Shown here: in pieces, positions 1-10,234 of the stretch
Position numbering within the stretch: the stretch's first letter is position 1
How the letters are laid out: the number at the start of each line of letters is the position of its first letter
Assembly (NCBI GenBank): GCA_015501595.1
Contig: JADNRX010000154.1
Location: forward strand, 1-64,000
DNA length: 64,000 nucleotides
Reading direction: 5' to 3'
Origin: Hymenopellis radicata
Lineage: Eukaryota; Basidiomycota; Agaricomycetes; Agaricales; Physalacriaceae
The notes under the pieces: generated by a model
Told to the model about the DNA's origin: nothing
What the model saw: only the letters and a program-made list of their open reading frames with translations
Database searches by the model: none
Program-made: the position numbers and the translations under genes

Positions 1-78
1 TCTGACCACTTGTGTTACACTCCAAATTGCCTAATCTATCTTTGTTGAATGCTCTTCGTGATTAGTTGAGGTGATAGT

Positions 79-669
79 TCAACGGAGAAAGCCGTCACTT
101 ACAATGTCACGAACTTGATTGCACATGCCAACGACCCACCAACCCTTCAGTAGGCATCCTATATGGAGTTTGGCCCGTACATCCCATTCAGTCCCAAATC
201 GCTCCCGCAGAACACGGTCCTCTCTCATCCTTCGAAGTGTGGAGCTATACGTCAGCGGCAGGACCGGCACGTTCCCCACATCGCCATGACTTACGCTGGG
301 TGGCGCACGAATGCATATGGACCTTTTCGGATAGACATTTCGAATGTGAAGAACTGTCCTAGAGCCCGCAAGCACCCGAAACGCAGTATAGCGCCACAAA
401 CTGACAATGCGCAGCCGCAAACAAACGTGACGGAAATCTGTGTTTCGTCTGTCCTCAGCCCATTTGGTATATGCGCCAGCACTCCCCAAGCACAGCTTGA
501 GACGTGAAGGAGCTGAGTAGCGTGATGAATATCGGTAACAGTGATGAAGAAGTGGGAAATCGCATACCTTCATAACAGTTCCGAGTACCACTGCCCATGC
601 GGCTTGGTGGTAGTCTTTCCGACGGCGCAGATATATGCGGCGGAGTAAGCGCGCGCCAGATAGCAGCAC
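79..669 (-). pseudogene. Isoprenylcysteine carboxyl methyltransferase-like gene, apparently degraded
   Basis: Spliced minus-strand reading gives hallmarks of the ICMT/Ste14 family: a segment at 375-291 reading GAILRFGCLRALGQFFTFEM then GPYAFVRHPA, and at 240-170 an EDRVLRERFGTEWD block. In the family these flank the SAM-binding site of an ER-membrane enzyme that methylates prenylated C-terminal cysteines. Two things are missing. The loop before GPYA is shortened, and the membrane hairpin that should lie between RHPxYTG and the ED-R-L-RERFG block is absent: only about 50 nt separate them, and these look like a GT-AG intron. The C-terminus runs on into a non-family tail ending at 79. The upstream exon (LLSGARLLRRIYL...AAWAVVLGTVMK, about 669-570) fits an N-terminal helix. 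Either a decayed paralog or a gene interrupted by indels; family assignment is firmer than functionality. Confidence 0.5.
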
Positions 670-861
670 AGCTTTGGTTGCTGCCGTAATGCTATCTATC
701 TGCTGGACTAGAGAAAACGGAAAAATGACTTGAGTAAGTTCAGCACGTAAGTATGAAGACCCGAGCGAAAAGGAGTGTCATGATGGCGCCTAAAACAAAC
801 GGAGACATTATCTTACACGATATAAGAGCCCAAAGCTATACACGTTCATAGCTAGCACACC

Positions 862-2072
862 TCAACCGATCAGCTCGATAAAGGTGTCCAACGCAAACTC
901 TGGAACGTCCCAATGGGCCTAATGACGACGTTCAGAAGCAGAACACACGGGAAACATGAAAGGATACACACGAAATGGTTGGTACCCTCTATCACTTTGT
1001 ACGTGATCGGAACTGAGCCTCCGTTCACCTTTGCATCGTTTTGGACAGCCCACATTCCCGCGAAGCCAAAAGCGGCCGTTTTACTTCCCACCAGAAACGA
1101 TCGTTTCATGTGAGGAAATGCTTTGGCGATGTCCGCGTCAAAAAACGCCTTTCGGTAGCTCGTTAACAGTTGGTTCTGGAATGCAATCAGAAATGGTAGA
1201 TCCGTAGCCGCGTCGTCTCCCAGCCGCATCATATCATCCAACTCGTCAATCGGAATGTTGTACAATGTCGGAACGAGGCTTGGTGAAGAAAGAATCCACG
1301 ACAGTTTGTCCAGGTCACGCTGAACTATGTCTTGGTGGTTGAAGTAAGCAGTGACCCACTGTCCGAATGCCGGTAAACGCATGTTCGCGGGCATCGTAGT
1401 ATCCGCCAACGGCGTCCACTGCTGCGAGGGTGCTCCGAGGCCTACGACGAGACCAGCGGGTTCTGTGTCTGTTATTGAGAAAATATGTAATACCCTGAAG
1501 AATAGAATACGCACCATACGTTATGAGCGAACGAATGTATGAGCCAAGCAGCTGTTTCACGTCCTTGGGCAACGTGGGAGAACTTCCAATAGCCGCGAGA
1601 GGGTACGCCGCCCCGACAGACCATCCGAGAAGAGCTACACCGCCCTGCGTGCCATTGTGCGACAACGGCGGCAGTTTGAACTTCCTGATAAATTCAGCTG
1701 CGAAGGTGGCAATCTCATGTCCGCGAGCCTCGATCTGAATATCCCTGTCTGCATCGCCTGTGCCTCCCGTGAGCGTGACATTCAACTCTTCGGGCGTGAA
1801 TGGCGTAGACCCAGGGAATGGACGACGATTCAAGGCCACAAAACGAACGCCCTTGGATGGCGCAATGTCCATAACCTTTTGGAAAACGCCTGCGTGCCAA
1901 GTCAATCATTATCCACGCATTGGTAAACGGAAAACTCCTTACGGTTCGTGAAGATCATGCCGTGAACAGCGATGATAGTTGTATACACATCCCGAGACGG
2001 TGGTGGGCCGCTGTCAATGAAGGCCAGTTCCACGCCAGTGGAGGCATTGACTACCAAAGTTTGGAAACCCAT
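862..2072 (-). CDS. Alpha/beta-hydrolase fold protein
   Basis: Four exons on the minus strand give a continuous protein from MGFQTLVVNASTG (ATG at 2070-2072) to a stop at 862-864. The nucleophile elbow is visible as GWSVG (about 1610-1624), preceded by the strand AVHGM and NRRPFPGS typical of the fold. The last exon restores EGTNHFAHWDVPE, which supplies the catalytic His. Introns: about 1915-1950 (after IFTN), about 1456-1515 (joining YD to TEPAGLVVGLG), and one just before AHWDVPEF. Substrate is unknown; fungal proteins of this type are usually annotated only as alpha/beta hydrolases. The frame is intact through all exons, unlike several neighbours. The start is the first Met in frame upstream of the ELAFIDSGPP strand. 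Confidence 0.75.
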
Positions 2073-2829
2073 AACGCGTACGGAAAGAGAGATGAGGATC
2101 AGAAAGAGTGCTGGGCTGTTGAATAGAAGTCCCCGGTCATGGCCGTGTGCGTTGCATGAGGTAAGAATGGTTGCTTAAGAACGCGGAGATCAGTGGGGCA
2201 GGCGCAAGGCGGTCAAGTTGAGAACATCGACGACAAGATATGAAGTGTTTGATGATTCCCACATGCTTCCACTTGAATTGAATGGGCGGCGACGAAGACC
2301 ATAGCACCAGACCGAGGCAGAGATGTTCCACTTAGTAATGTACGGTGAGAACGTAAGTAAACTCAGAACACGAGACGCCGGTTAGGAAGACTGCCTGCGT
2401 AGTGCCTCACATCGACGGTGGTAATCATTGGTTGTACACCCTGAAGCCGTAAGAGTGATCCACATTCTGTGTTCTCGGAAAAGGAAAAGCTCGATATTCT
2501 CGTCCTGTAGCACCCAGGTAAGTATGTGTCGATGGCAATCAGCAGTTGAATGTCGTTGAAGGCATCCAGAGGTGCCTCGCAAGGAATGCTGTGTGATGTG
2601 CTGTTTCAAGAAGCGACATTGACAAGGACGATGGTCGAGGTGGTGGTTGTTGTTGTTGTTGTGTTACAGCCACGTGGCCCTCGCGAGAGGTGCGCACGCG
2701 ACGATGGTGAGATCGTCCGTACGTCTCTTGCGCTCTCCACCTCACCGTGACGTTCGGTGACGATCGACGGCGGTAGAACTTCAACGTTCAACGTTCAACG
2801 TTCAACCTTCAAGGTCAGGAGATCGCCTC

Positions 2830-3080
2830 GATATTAGAACACGTCGGCCAGGCACCGTCAGGCACCCGGCCAAACCATGCATGGTCCCCGGCCATACCGT
2901 GCATGCTCCCCGGCCACACCATGCATTGCTGTCGGCCAAGTCATGCATTGCGTCGGTCAAACCAGGCATCGTGATCCACCAGGGCATGCATCACACGCCG
3001 CACGAACATGCATTCAACTCCCTCCCACCATGCATCCTCTTCTACATACCACCCATCGCCACCCAGGGCATCACTCATCG
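2830..3080 (+). repeat. Left arm of a long imperfect inverted repeat rich in ATGCATGG
   Basis: Beginning near CCTCGATATTAGAAC at 2831, this arm carries CGGCCAGGCACC, then roughly 22-bp units of the form CCGGCCANNCCATGCATGG, and ends near GATCCACCAGGGCATGCAT. The reverse complement of 5370-5566 repeats the same order of blocks (TTATTAGAACATCTCGG, CAGGCACC, CATGCATGGTCCCCGG, GATCCATCAGGACATGCAT). The two arms are about 2.3 kb apart. Open reading frames here are low-complexity by-products of the repeat. Confidence 0.75.
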
Positions 3081-3289
3081 CCGCCGCCGCATCCATGCCT
3101 CTTGATCGCCCGTACCATCCATCGCGCTGCCCTCATTCCATGCATCACATACTCCATCCACCATCTCTCGTTCGTACTTACATTCCACAGAGTCCAATCG
3201 GACTCGTATTACTGTAAGTATTCATACTCCCATTACTAAACAGTCAGTGCCATCCACATACCGTCAATCATCATTCCGAAATTAAGACA

Positions 3290-4740
3290 ACATCCAGCGG
3301 GTCCGCCGTCACCCTCAAGAGCATAACAACAGCATAAGTGTCATTCTCATGCATCCCACCGACCTCTTGAATGTCTGGAACTGGGCGTCGTCTAAAGGAA
3401 ATACTTTAGTTCATGAAGAAAATAACCAAAGGATTAAATCTCACTAGGCAAGGAGCAGAACGTTAGCAAGACGGCCTACGGCTCAAAGACGACACCTCCA
3501 GGGTAGTATCCTGCGAGACAACGGACAGCCTTCGAAGTCACAGTCGAAACCCCGACATTGCGACATGTTTCGCGCCGGAGCGATGTTGAGCGAAGCGGGC
3601 GGGCGTATCTAATAACGACGGAGATGGTGATACCAGAAATAGGAAGCCAGTAGCCCTTTGGCCTTGATGGAGTCCCCCCAAAGCTTAAGATTGTCGGGTC
3701 TAGTAAGGAATTTGTTAGTGTAGATAAGTGCCGATAAATTTTAGAATGCATACCGTGGAAGAAGGAGGGCGCCGAGGCGGCCAATACCTTGTAGGGTACA
3801 TGTCAGACATACGAACCCCTCGAGTACCAGAGTCGGTCGAGACCCCGCACATTTGTTGTCCCGCCGCGCCGACGCTCATCGCGCCCAAAACCGATAAGTA
3901 CCTGGCGGTGCTCGCGGTGCCAGTAAGACCCACAGAGGACCGTATTTCGCAATAGAACAAGGTATATAGAGACCGTCAACGTGCGGGTTAACGTTGGGCA
4001 CGGAAATCGTTCTAAAACCAGTGTTCATCATTTTGCCAAAAAGGTTTGACTCACCGAATGAGAACGGGAGAAGCAGTGGCTCTAGAGTTTTACAGACGCA
4101 CTCCTAGATGTAGTAGTTCATCACTCATCGCACGATTCCAGCACAACACCACGTCGACGCGCTGCCACCGAGTCCCGTATTCCTGAGGGCGGAATCAGAC
4201 CCAGTCGTCGCGTGCACGATGTCATCGCCGTATTGACAGAACAATACGTCTGAACGGTTGAGGCAGGAAGACAATCTTAAAAGGAAATTTAACACTACGT
4301 GGTTCGGACCCAAAATGAGATACTTGCCGCTGTGCAATGAGACCTTCATCCTCCGGGACACTCTAAACTCTCGGACGATATCCTGTAGAATTGTCTGGGT
4401 CCATAAAAGTCTGTTTTAGTCCAAGTGTCGCGATCCTTCGGAAGGTACATCTGCACAACCTACTAGCAACTTTGTCTATCGTTGAAAGTATCATCACGGC
4501 CATAACGGAAGAATGGGACATTGATTCAGTGTCCATATATGTACTAAATAGACAGGACGTTGCCCCGGGAACGGTCCGTGTTGAGTTCGACAAGATTAGT
4601 ACAAGTTGGACGTTTGGTGACAATAACGGCGACGGCGGCGTTGTAACAAAGAGACAGCGAATGAGAGTCGAGAGAGAACACCGTCCATGTAGTCCGAGAA
4701 GTCCTCGCCAGTCGGTTCAGAAGAAAAGGACTATCGCGAC
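3290..4740. other. Gene-free interior of the inverted-repeat block
   Basis: About 1.4 kb between the left arm and the 44-bp array. Only short, unrelated open frames are present, none with recognisable motifs or convincing splice structure. No transposase could be recognised, so if the block is a mobile element it is non-autonomous or decayed. Confidence 0.5.
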
Positions 4741-5060
4741 GGTTGGTGAACGCGTGATCGATGCATGGTATGAAGTGCTGCGATGGTTGGTGAAAGGTGT
4801 GAATGATGCATGGTACGAAGTGCCGCAATGGTTGGTGAAGGCGCGATGGATGCATGGTATGGCGCGTCACAACGGTTGGCGAAGAGAGGAAGGATGCATG
4901 GTACGGCACGTCGCGATGGTTGGTGAAGGGGTAAACGATGCATGGTATGGCGCGTCACGATGGTTGGTGAAGGCGCGATGGATGCATGGTACGGCACGTC
5001 ACGATGGTTGGTGAAGGGGTGAACGATGCATGGTACGGCGCGTCACGACGGTTCGTGAAG
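4741..5060. repeat. Tandem array, 44-bp unit, about seven copies
   Basis: The core ATGCATGGTA recurs at 4761, 4806, 4850, 4894, 4938, 4982 and 5026, so the spacing is 44 bp (45 once). Each unit contains CACGATGGTTGGTGAAGG or a close variant. The later units alternate between a TATGGCGCGTCAC form and an ACGGCACGTC form, suggesting an 88-bp higher-order unit. It shares the ATGCATGG core with the flanking inverted-repeat arms. Confidence 0.9.
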
Positions 5061-5369
5061 CGGGGAAAGTCTGGCTACGCTGTGAATGAATCGTGGATTG
5101 GCGAGGATCGAGAGTCGCCCGGGAATCGATAGCACAGTGAACATGGAAAGGTGGGTGTGAGAAGAGTTATTAGAGGGGGGATACCTGTGGTATAAACATG
5201 GCTTGAGTTGTAGAGAAATGCGAGGGTGCGGGGGTAGTGGTATGAAGAAGATTGAGGGGGGCTTCCTTGACAGCAGAAGAGCCCACGTCGTCACGGTGCT
5301 CAGGAGCGTCGGCGGGCATATACCGGACATGGCGCGGAAGGAGGCACGGTGGGGCGGCGCGACATGCAT

Positions 5370-5566
5370 GTCCTGATGGATCACGATGCATGGTTTGGCC
5401 CGGCGCAATGCATGACTTGGCCGACAACAATGCATGGTGTGGCCGGGGACCAGGCATGGTTTGGCCGGGGACCAGGCATGGTTTGGCCGGGGACCAGGCA
5501 TGGTTTGGCCGGGGACCATGCATGGTTTGGCCGGTGCCTGACCGAGATGTTCTAATAACGAGGTAA
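5370..5566 (-). repeat. Right arm of the inverted repeat, with a 22-bp tandem array
   Basis: The reverse complement matches the arm at 2830-3080. It includes a near-perfect tandem array at about 5446-5535 with the 22-bp unit CCAGGCATGGTTTGGCCGGG plus GA, four copies, the last changed to CCATGCATGG. Together the arms bracket 2830-5566. Confidence 0.8.
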
Positions 5567-5842
5567 TTTGAAGGTCAGGCGGGAGCACCGAAGGAGCGAA
5601 TATTCGAAAATGTAAGCAAAAATGCGTGATCCGGCGGTTACCGGCGAACTGTACAGCCACTGTCCCAGCCATCTCGAGTCGCCGAGTACCAACGACAGCC
5701 TTTCTCCTCCTCGCGCATACGGGTCGTGTAAAGATTAAAAGACAAATACTCAAGAGTAATATAAGTACAATACAACAATTATACCATACAAAATAGCAAG
5801 CCATACGATAACTTTCGAACTCGGACATAAAAATCAAGCCTT

Positions 5843-8800
5843 TCACGACAAACGCGGTTTCTTCGCCTGCCCGACACCAGCCGCATCCGAGGGACGCTTC
5901 GCAGCCACACCGTTCACATGAGTCGTAGCGAGGGGCAACGCAGGAGGGCTTGCTGTCCCAGCAATCGTCCCGGCCACCCACGCGTAGTCCGGCCCAAGTA
6001 CCTGCTCCTGCTGTGCCGCATTCCCGAGAACATTCAAAAGGCCCTTTCCTTCCGTCGCATTTCCTGCCCACTGTCCAAGCGCAACCATCCGCTGAGGTTT
6101 CGTGACCTAAACGAGATCGTGAGATGCGGATTAGCCTTCACAGGAAACAACACACCTGCAGAGTATGCGGGCTACCATATCGAAGTGTGGTCCAGGTAAC
6201 ACCCCAGCTTTGCGTTCGGGCCAGGCGTTGCTCCAGATGTGTTCGATCCTTCTGCTTCTCCCTGATAGATACTTGAACATTGTTGCTTGTCAAAAACGGA
6301 ACTAGATGAGCATTGCACATCGCGCATCCGCATCCAACGGCTCTCAGTTCCTGAAGAGAAACTGATTGGGAAGGCTTTGGGCCTAGAACGTGCCTAGTGA
6401 ACTTCCTCACGACCTCCGCCGCGAAAAGCGAGTAGGGAGCAGCGACCAACGACGTTTTCTGTGTGGCCAGAAAAGTAGGTAGAGCTTTGAGGAAAGGTAC
6501 CAGACCAGATTTGATGTAGGCAGCTTCGTTAGATTTCGGTAGGGCAAGGAATTGCGCGAGCACCCGATTTGCATCGGCAGGGAGCTGGAGAGTGAAGCAT
6601 AACTTGAGCAGCTCGATTCCTGCATGACTGCGTTCGCCAGCATAATAGTAAGGATACCCACTGGATTGATAAGGGCTTGCCAAATTAGAGAGGTCGAAGC
6701 TTCCTATCAGGCCAGCAAGGCACGATTTCAAGATGATCTGAAGATTTGTAGACGCCTCTGGTGTCCGGGCTTGGGGCCGAAGAGTTTCGGACACGAAGAC
6801 GGCGAGCTCTTTCAGGCTGTTACGATTCTGCGCTAGCTCCTTCACACGATCGGCGGTCAGGCTAGGAAACAAATGTAAGTCAACGGAAGAAGGCTTCCCG
6901 GGTGAAATAACTCACAAGCCTTTGAGGACTGCGATCGCATTACTTGAATGTTGCAATGCCACCCGGAACGTGGCCGTGTATACGGAATAAGACTCCAGAA
7001 GTACGGCAACAGCTTGACCAAAGAATGGCTCAAGGCATGGCTTGAGATGGGGTTTGTCCCGAAGGAAAGCCTCCATTCTAGGCACGAGAGAAGAATAATA
7101 CAATGCTGGCGTCCGCTCTGCACTTGCCCCTGCCTTCTGTGCATCCCTTCCCGCCCACATTCTGTGCAAAACCGGCATACACCCATCAGCCAGGCCAAGG
7201 CGTGATCCAAGTTCGAAAAGCGAAACAATGGGTTCAACAGACATGACTTCCGTGGTGGTCGTGAGCCCAATAGCATAGCCATACAGGTAAGACGGTCGTG
7301 CTACCTTCTTCTCGACTGGATATGGCGGCATATTGCTCGCGATACGCTCCAGACAGCTTCTGATGAGCTGTCGAAGTTCTATCACATCCCAAACGGGCGA
7401 CCCGGATTGAGTAATCTCGTTGATGTGGGTTAAGAATGCAGTCCAGAAGGGCATATCAAAAGGTTGGACAGCGTGGAGTCGAGGGATGAGCCTATGACAA
7501 TACATGAGCTTGAGCTACGACGCGGAGACGGTTTGCTTACACAGTGGCCAAGAAAGCGGTGGGGTTAGTTTTAGATCGAACCAGGTTGAGCACCCAATCA
7601 AGTTCTGTCACTTCGAGCTTCTGTATTGTATCTAGAACTCGTTCTCGTTGAACATGGCACCACGTGATCACCTCCGCATCCTCTTGTTCCATTGCTGTTG
7701 ACAGCAAGCGGTCAATGACTTGACCACGAAGAGAATTAGAGACTGTTTGCGATAGGCCTTCAGTGTATCTGCAAGAAGATGACTCAGTGGAACGAACATG
7801 GAAAAAAGGTTATGCAAGCTTACAGGTCTTTCAGCTTATTCCAGTCGAATGCTTGATATGCAGAGATTAAGCCGTTTAGCCCAATCAAGGATATGCAATG
7901 ATCTGGGCCGCAACTCTGGAGCACTTGAACGAAGAGGTCTGCGTCATTCCAGCGGTCGGCACTGTCTCGCAAAATGTTTGCCACCTGAGCCGGCGTGATT
8001 CCAGCCGTTCCTGTTGGACCATTGGTGGTCGGCGAACGATTCTGTTTCAACCATTGGAGAAGGGCTGCCACGAGTTTATTCTCTTTGGGTGAAGGAGTCT
8101 CTGAGAGGGAAGACTCCAGTCCTGCACAAGCGAAAGAACGAATGTCTCCAATCGTGAACTTGACGTCCTCTGATTCTTTCGGAGAGATGATGAGGACGCT
8201 GCGCTTGTAAGCTAATGCTATACATCAGTCCACTGTCGAACATTGAGATCGTGACTGACCATAAGTTAAGTAACCGCTCTGAGTTAAAGTATGAGCCAAA
8301 GGTAGTCAGATAATCGAAGAAAATGTACTTCGCGGTCGTATCGGTCAAAGGAAGATTCTTTATCGCCATCGGTTAGATCTCCATTAATGAAGCATTCAAC
8401 GGGGTCACCGTCGTTGAGACTGCTGACAGCTGTTCCTGACATCTGCATTGGCATGCCGTCGAGTGCGAACACTGTACGAAAGGAGACACTCCTGTCCTCC
8501 ACCTCATCCATTTCCACATCGTCCGCGTCCACGTCGTCGTATTCGTCGGAATCCTCGTCGTAAAAATTGTACCCATAGCGGCCATAGCGGCTACGACCGC
8601 CATAGTATGGAACATCCAGCGTAACTCCGCCGCTCTCGGTGTATGTAACTTGCGAAAGGTGTAGATTGAAACCATATACCTTGGCGAGAGGCGCTATGTG
8701 ACTTAACATCAATCGATCTGCGCCTTGGAGCGCTGTGGCTTTGAGATGAGACATATCGCCGTACGTGTGCTCAAAGAGACAGGGAATCAATTGAGGCACG

Positions 8801-9856
8801 TCGACATCATCATCTTCTAAGTCTGGGTCGTCGGAAGGCTCTTCGACGCCATCGAGCTTCTGCCTCCATGAACGGAAGACGTGGCGGAGCTGCGTCGTTG
8901 CGCCTACGAGTTGAGGAAGACGTGGTATGGAATGCGACTCGCCCAGACAGTTGAGCTCATAGGATAGACACACGACATACCCTGACTGGATAGAATCCAA
9001 GCTTTGGGTTACCCCGGTATACGCGCCAACCACAGTGGTCGATGCGGCACTGTTTCCAGCAGTATTGAATGTTTTCGTGGTCCCCTGGTGAATGATACGG
9101 ATTTGACCGCCGATATGGCGCGATGGGAGTACCACAGAGAGAATTCCATATTGTCGGGAATCTTCACGCATCCTGGATGCAAGTCACTGCTGAGATAATA
9201 TGTGAAATTGGAGAAACATACTCTTCATAACAGTTCAACGCGCTGAAGTATGTTTAATATCATGATCCAACTGAAAGTACGGACAATAAAACGTACTCTG
9301 CGTGGGCTCCTCGCAATGTGAGACTCCGCAATTGATACTGGCCTACTGACGGGGCCACATATGCGGCCAAAGCTGTATTTATAGAGGGTACGGCGGTGTG
9401 CATGATCCAGTTGGTGAATTGCGGGTTGTCGAAATGTACCTACGCCAAATGAGCAACGTGAAACCGGGCGACGACCTCTTACCTTGACACCGGGAAACGT
9501 CCATAGCCCCTGCTCCACCCCTGTGCCCGCCGTGGCCACTTCCATGATCGCGCGCGCGTCGCGCTCGCTCAGTGGCAGCCCAACAGAGCCAAGACCGTCC
9601 AGATTCAGGCAGGGGTTCGGCGCGTCGGTATACACGTTTGAGTGGGCAAATGTGCCGTCAAATTGGAATTCCCCAGATAATGCAGCATTCAAGTCATCCT
9701 AAGGAAACGAGCATGTGAGCATCGCAGAATGGCTGATGGATTCTGTCAAACCTTGATGGAGGTCGAAACTGCTAATAGCGGCTTCTCGTCGTCGACGCTC
9801 GCGCCAGCGTATGTATCCCAGTCCTCAATAGCCTCCATTTCTTGTGGGGAGTCCAT
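5843..9856 (-). CDS. Family copy A: large nuclear-type protein with degenerate 2OG-Fe(II) oxygenase-like domain
   Basis: About ten exons encode roughly 1,170 residues from MDSPQEMEAIEDWDTY (ATG at 9854-9856) to AKKPRLS and a stop at 5843. Order: acidic N-terminus; NPCLNLDGLGSVGLPLSERDA and VHFDNPQFTNWI blocks; GILSVVLPSRHIGGQIRI and QSGYVVCLSYEL, which match strands of the fungal 2OG-Fe(II) oxygenase family; LRHVFRSWRQKL; a D/E-rich stretch; long helical repeats; a CGCAMCNAH cluster with RTHLEQRL; and a basic KRPSD...KKPRLS tail resembling a bipartite nuclear signal. In canonical relatives the first strand is preceded by HxD and SGY is followed by Arg, with His upstream. Here these positions read C-x-E, Q and V, so catalysis is unlikely. 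A 21-nt micro-exon lies at 9222-9242. The frame appears intact. Partner and function are unknown. Confidence 0.75.
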
Positions 9857-10096
9857 GGTGGGAGGATTCAGAAGGAGTATGAGACTGTAGACACGTGAGA
9901 ATGACAAACGCGAAGATTCCCACGCCTCGACGCGTCGTCGCGTCAACAAAGGATGTGCCTGAAAAAATTATCGATTACTGTTTCATTCAACTCCCTTCAT
10001 TTGATTCCAAATCATGGAGTCTTGTTACATTTTGACTGTGGGGGACACAAACTTCCTGCTTCCTAGCGCACCACAAGTAGGGTTAGACCTCGACGC

Positions 10097-10107
10097 TAGG
10101 GTTAGGG
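10097..10107 (-). promoter_or_regulatory. Telomere-like box TAGGGTTAGGG upstream of the TFIIIC gene
   Basis: TAGGGTTAGGG at 10097-10107, with a partial AGGGTTAGA at 10079-10087, about 130-155 bp upstream of the TFIIIC-subunit ATG. The same CCCTAACC core occurs at 32684, 43621, 53698 and 53741. Telo-box-like elements are known in promoters of translation and ribosome-biogenesis genes; the role here is inferred. Confidence 0.45.
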
Positions 10108-10234
10108 CGCATCTGACCGCGTGGTGGCTGTGCCCAAAATGTAGCCTTGCTCCGACGACCACTTTCAATTTGGACCCACCACGATGACAAGCCGCCAGGA
10201 CGTTTATTAGGATTATTTATTTACGAGCACAGCA

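Noticed and set aside
2640..2665. Poly-Gln protein on the minus strand
   Set aside because: The Gln run is a GTT microsatellite; the surrounding frame has no other coding evidence.
2877..3239. Plus-strand frame rich in His and Pro
   Set aside because: Periodic translation of the ATGCATGG repeat arm; no motif or splice support.
4741..5535. Possible CRISPR array
   Set aside because: Units are contiguous tandem repeats without unique spacers, in a eukaryotic genome.
5043..6071. Long minus-strand frame of 342 codons
   Set aside because: It runs through the inverted-repeat arm and the copy A last exon out of frame; composition is repeat-driven (PGPRPNHAWSPAKPC).
10097..10107. Interstitial telomere or chromosome end
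   Set aside because: Fewer than two TTAGGG units, and similar boxes recur in promoters of ordinary genes.
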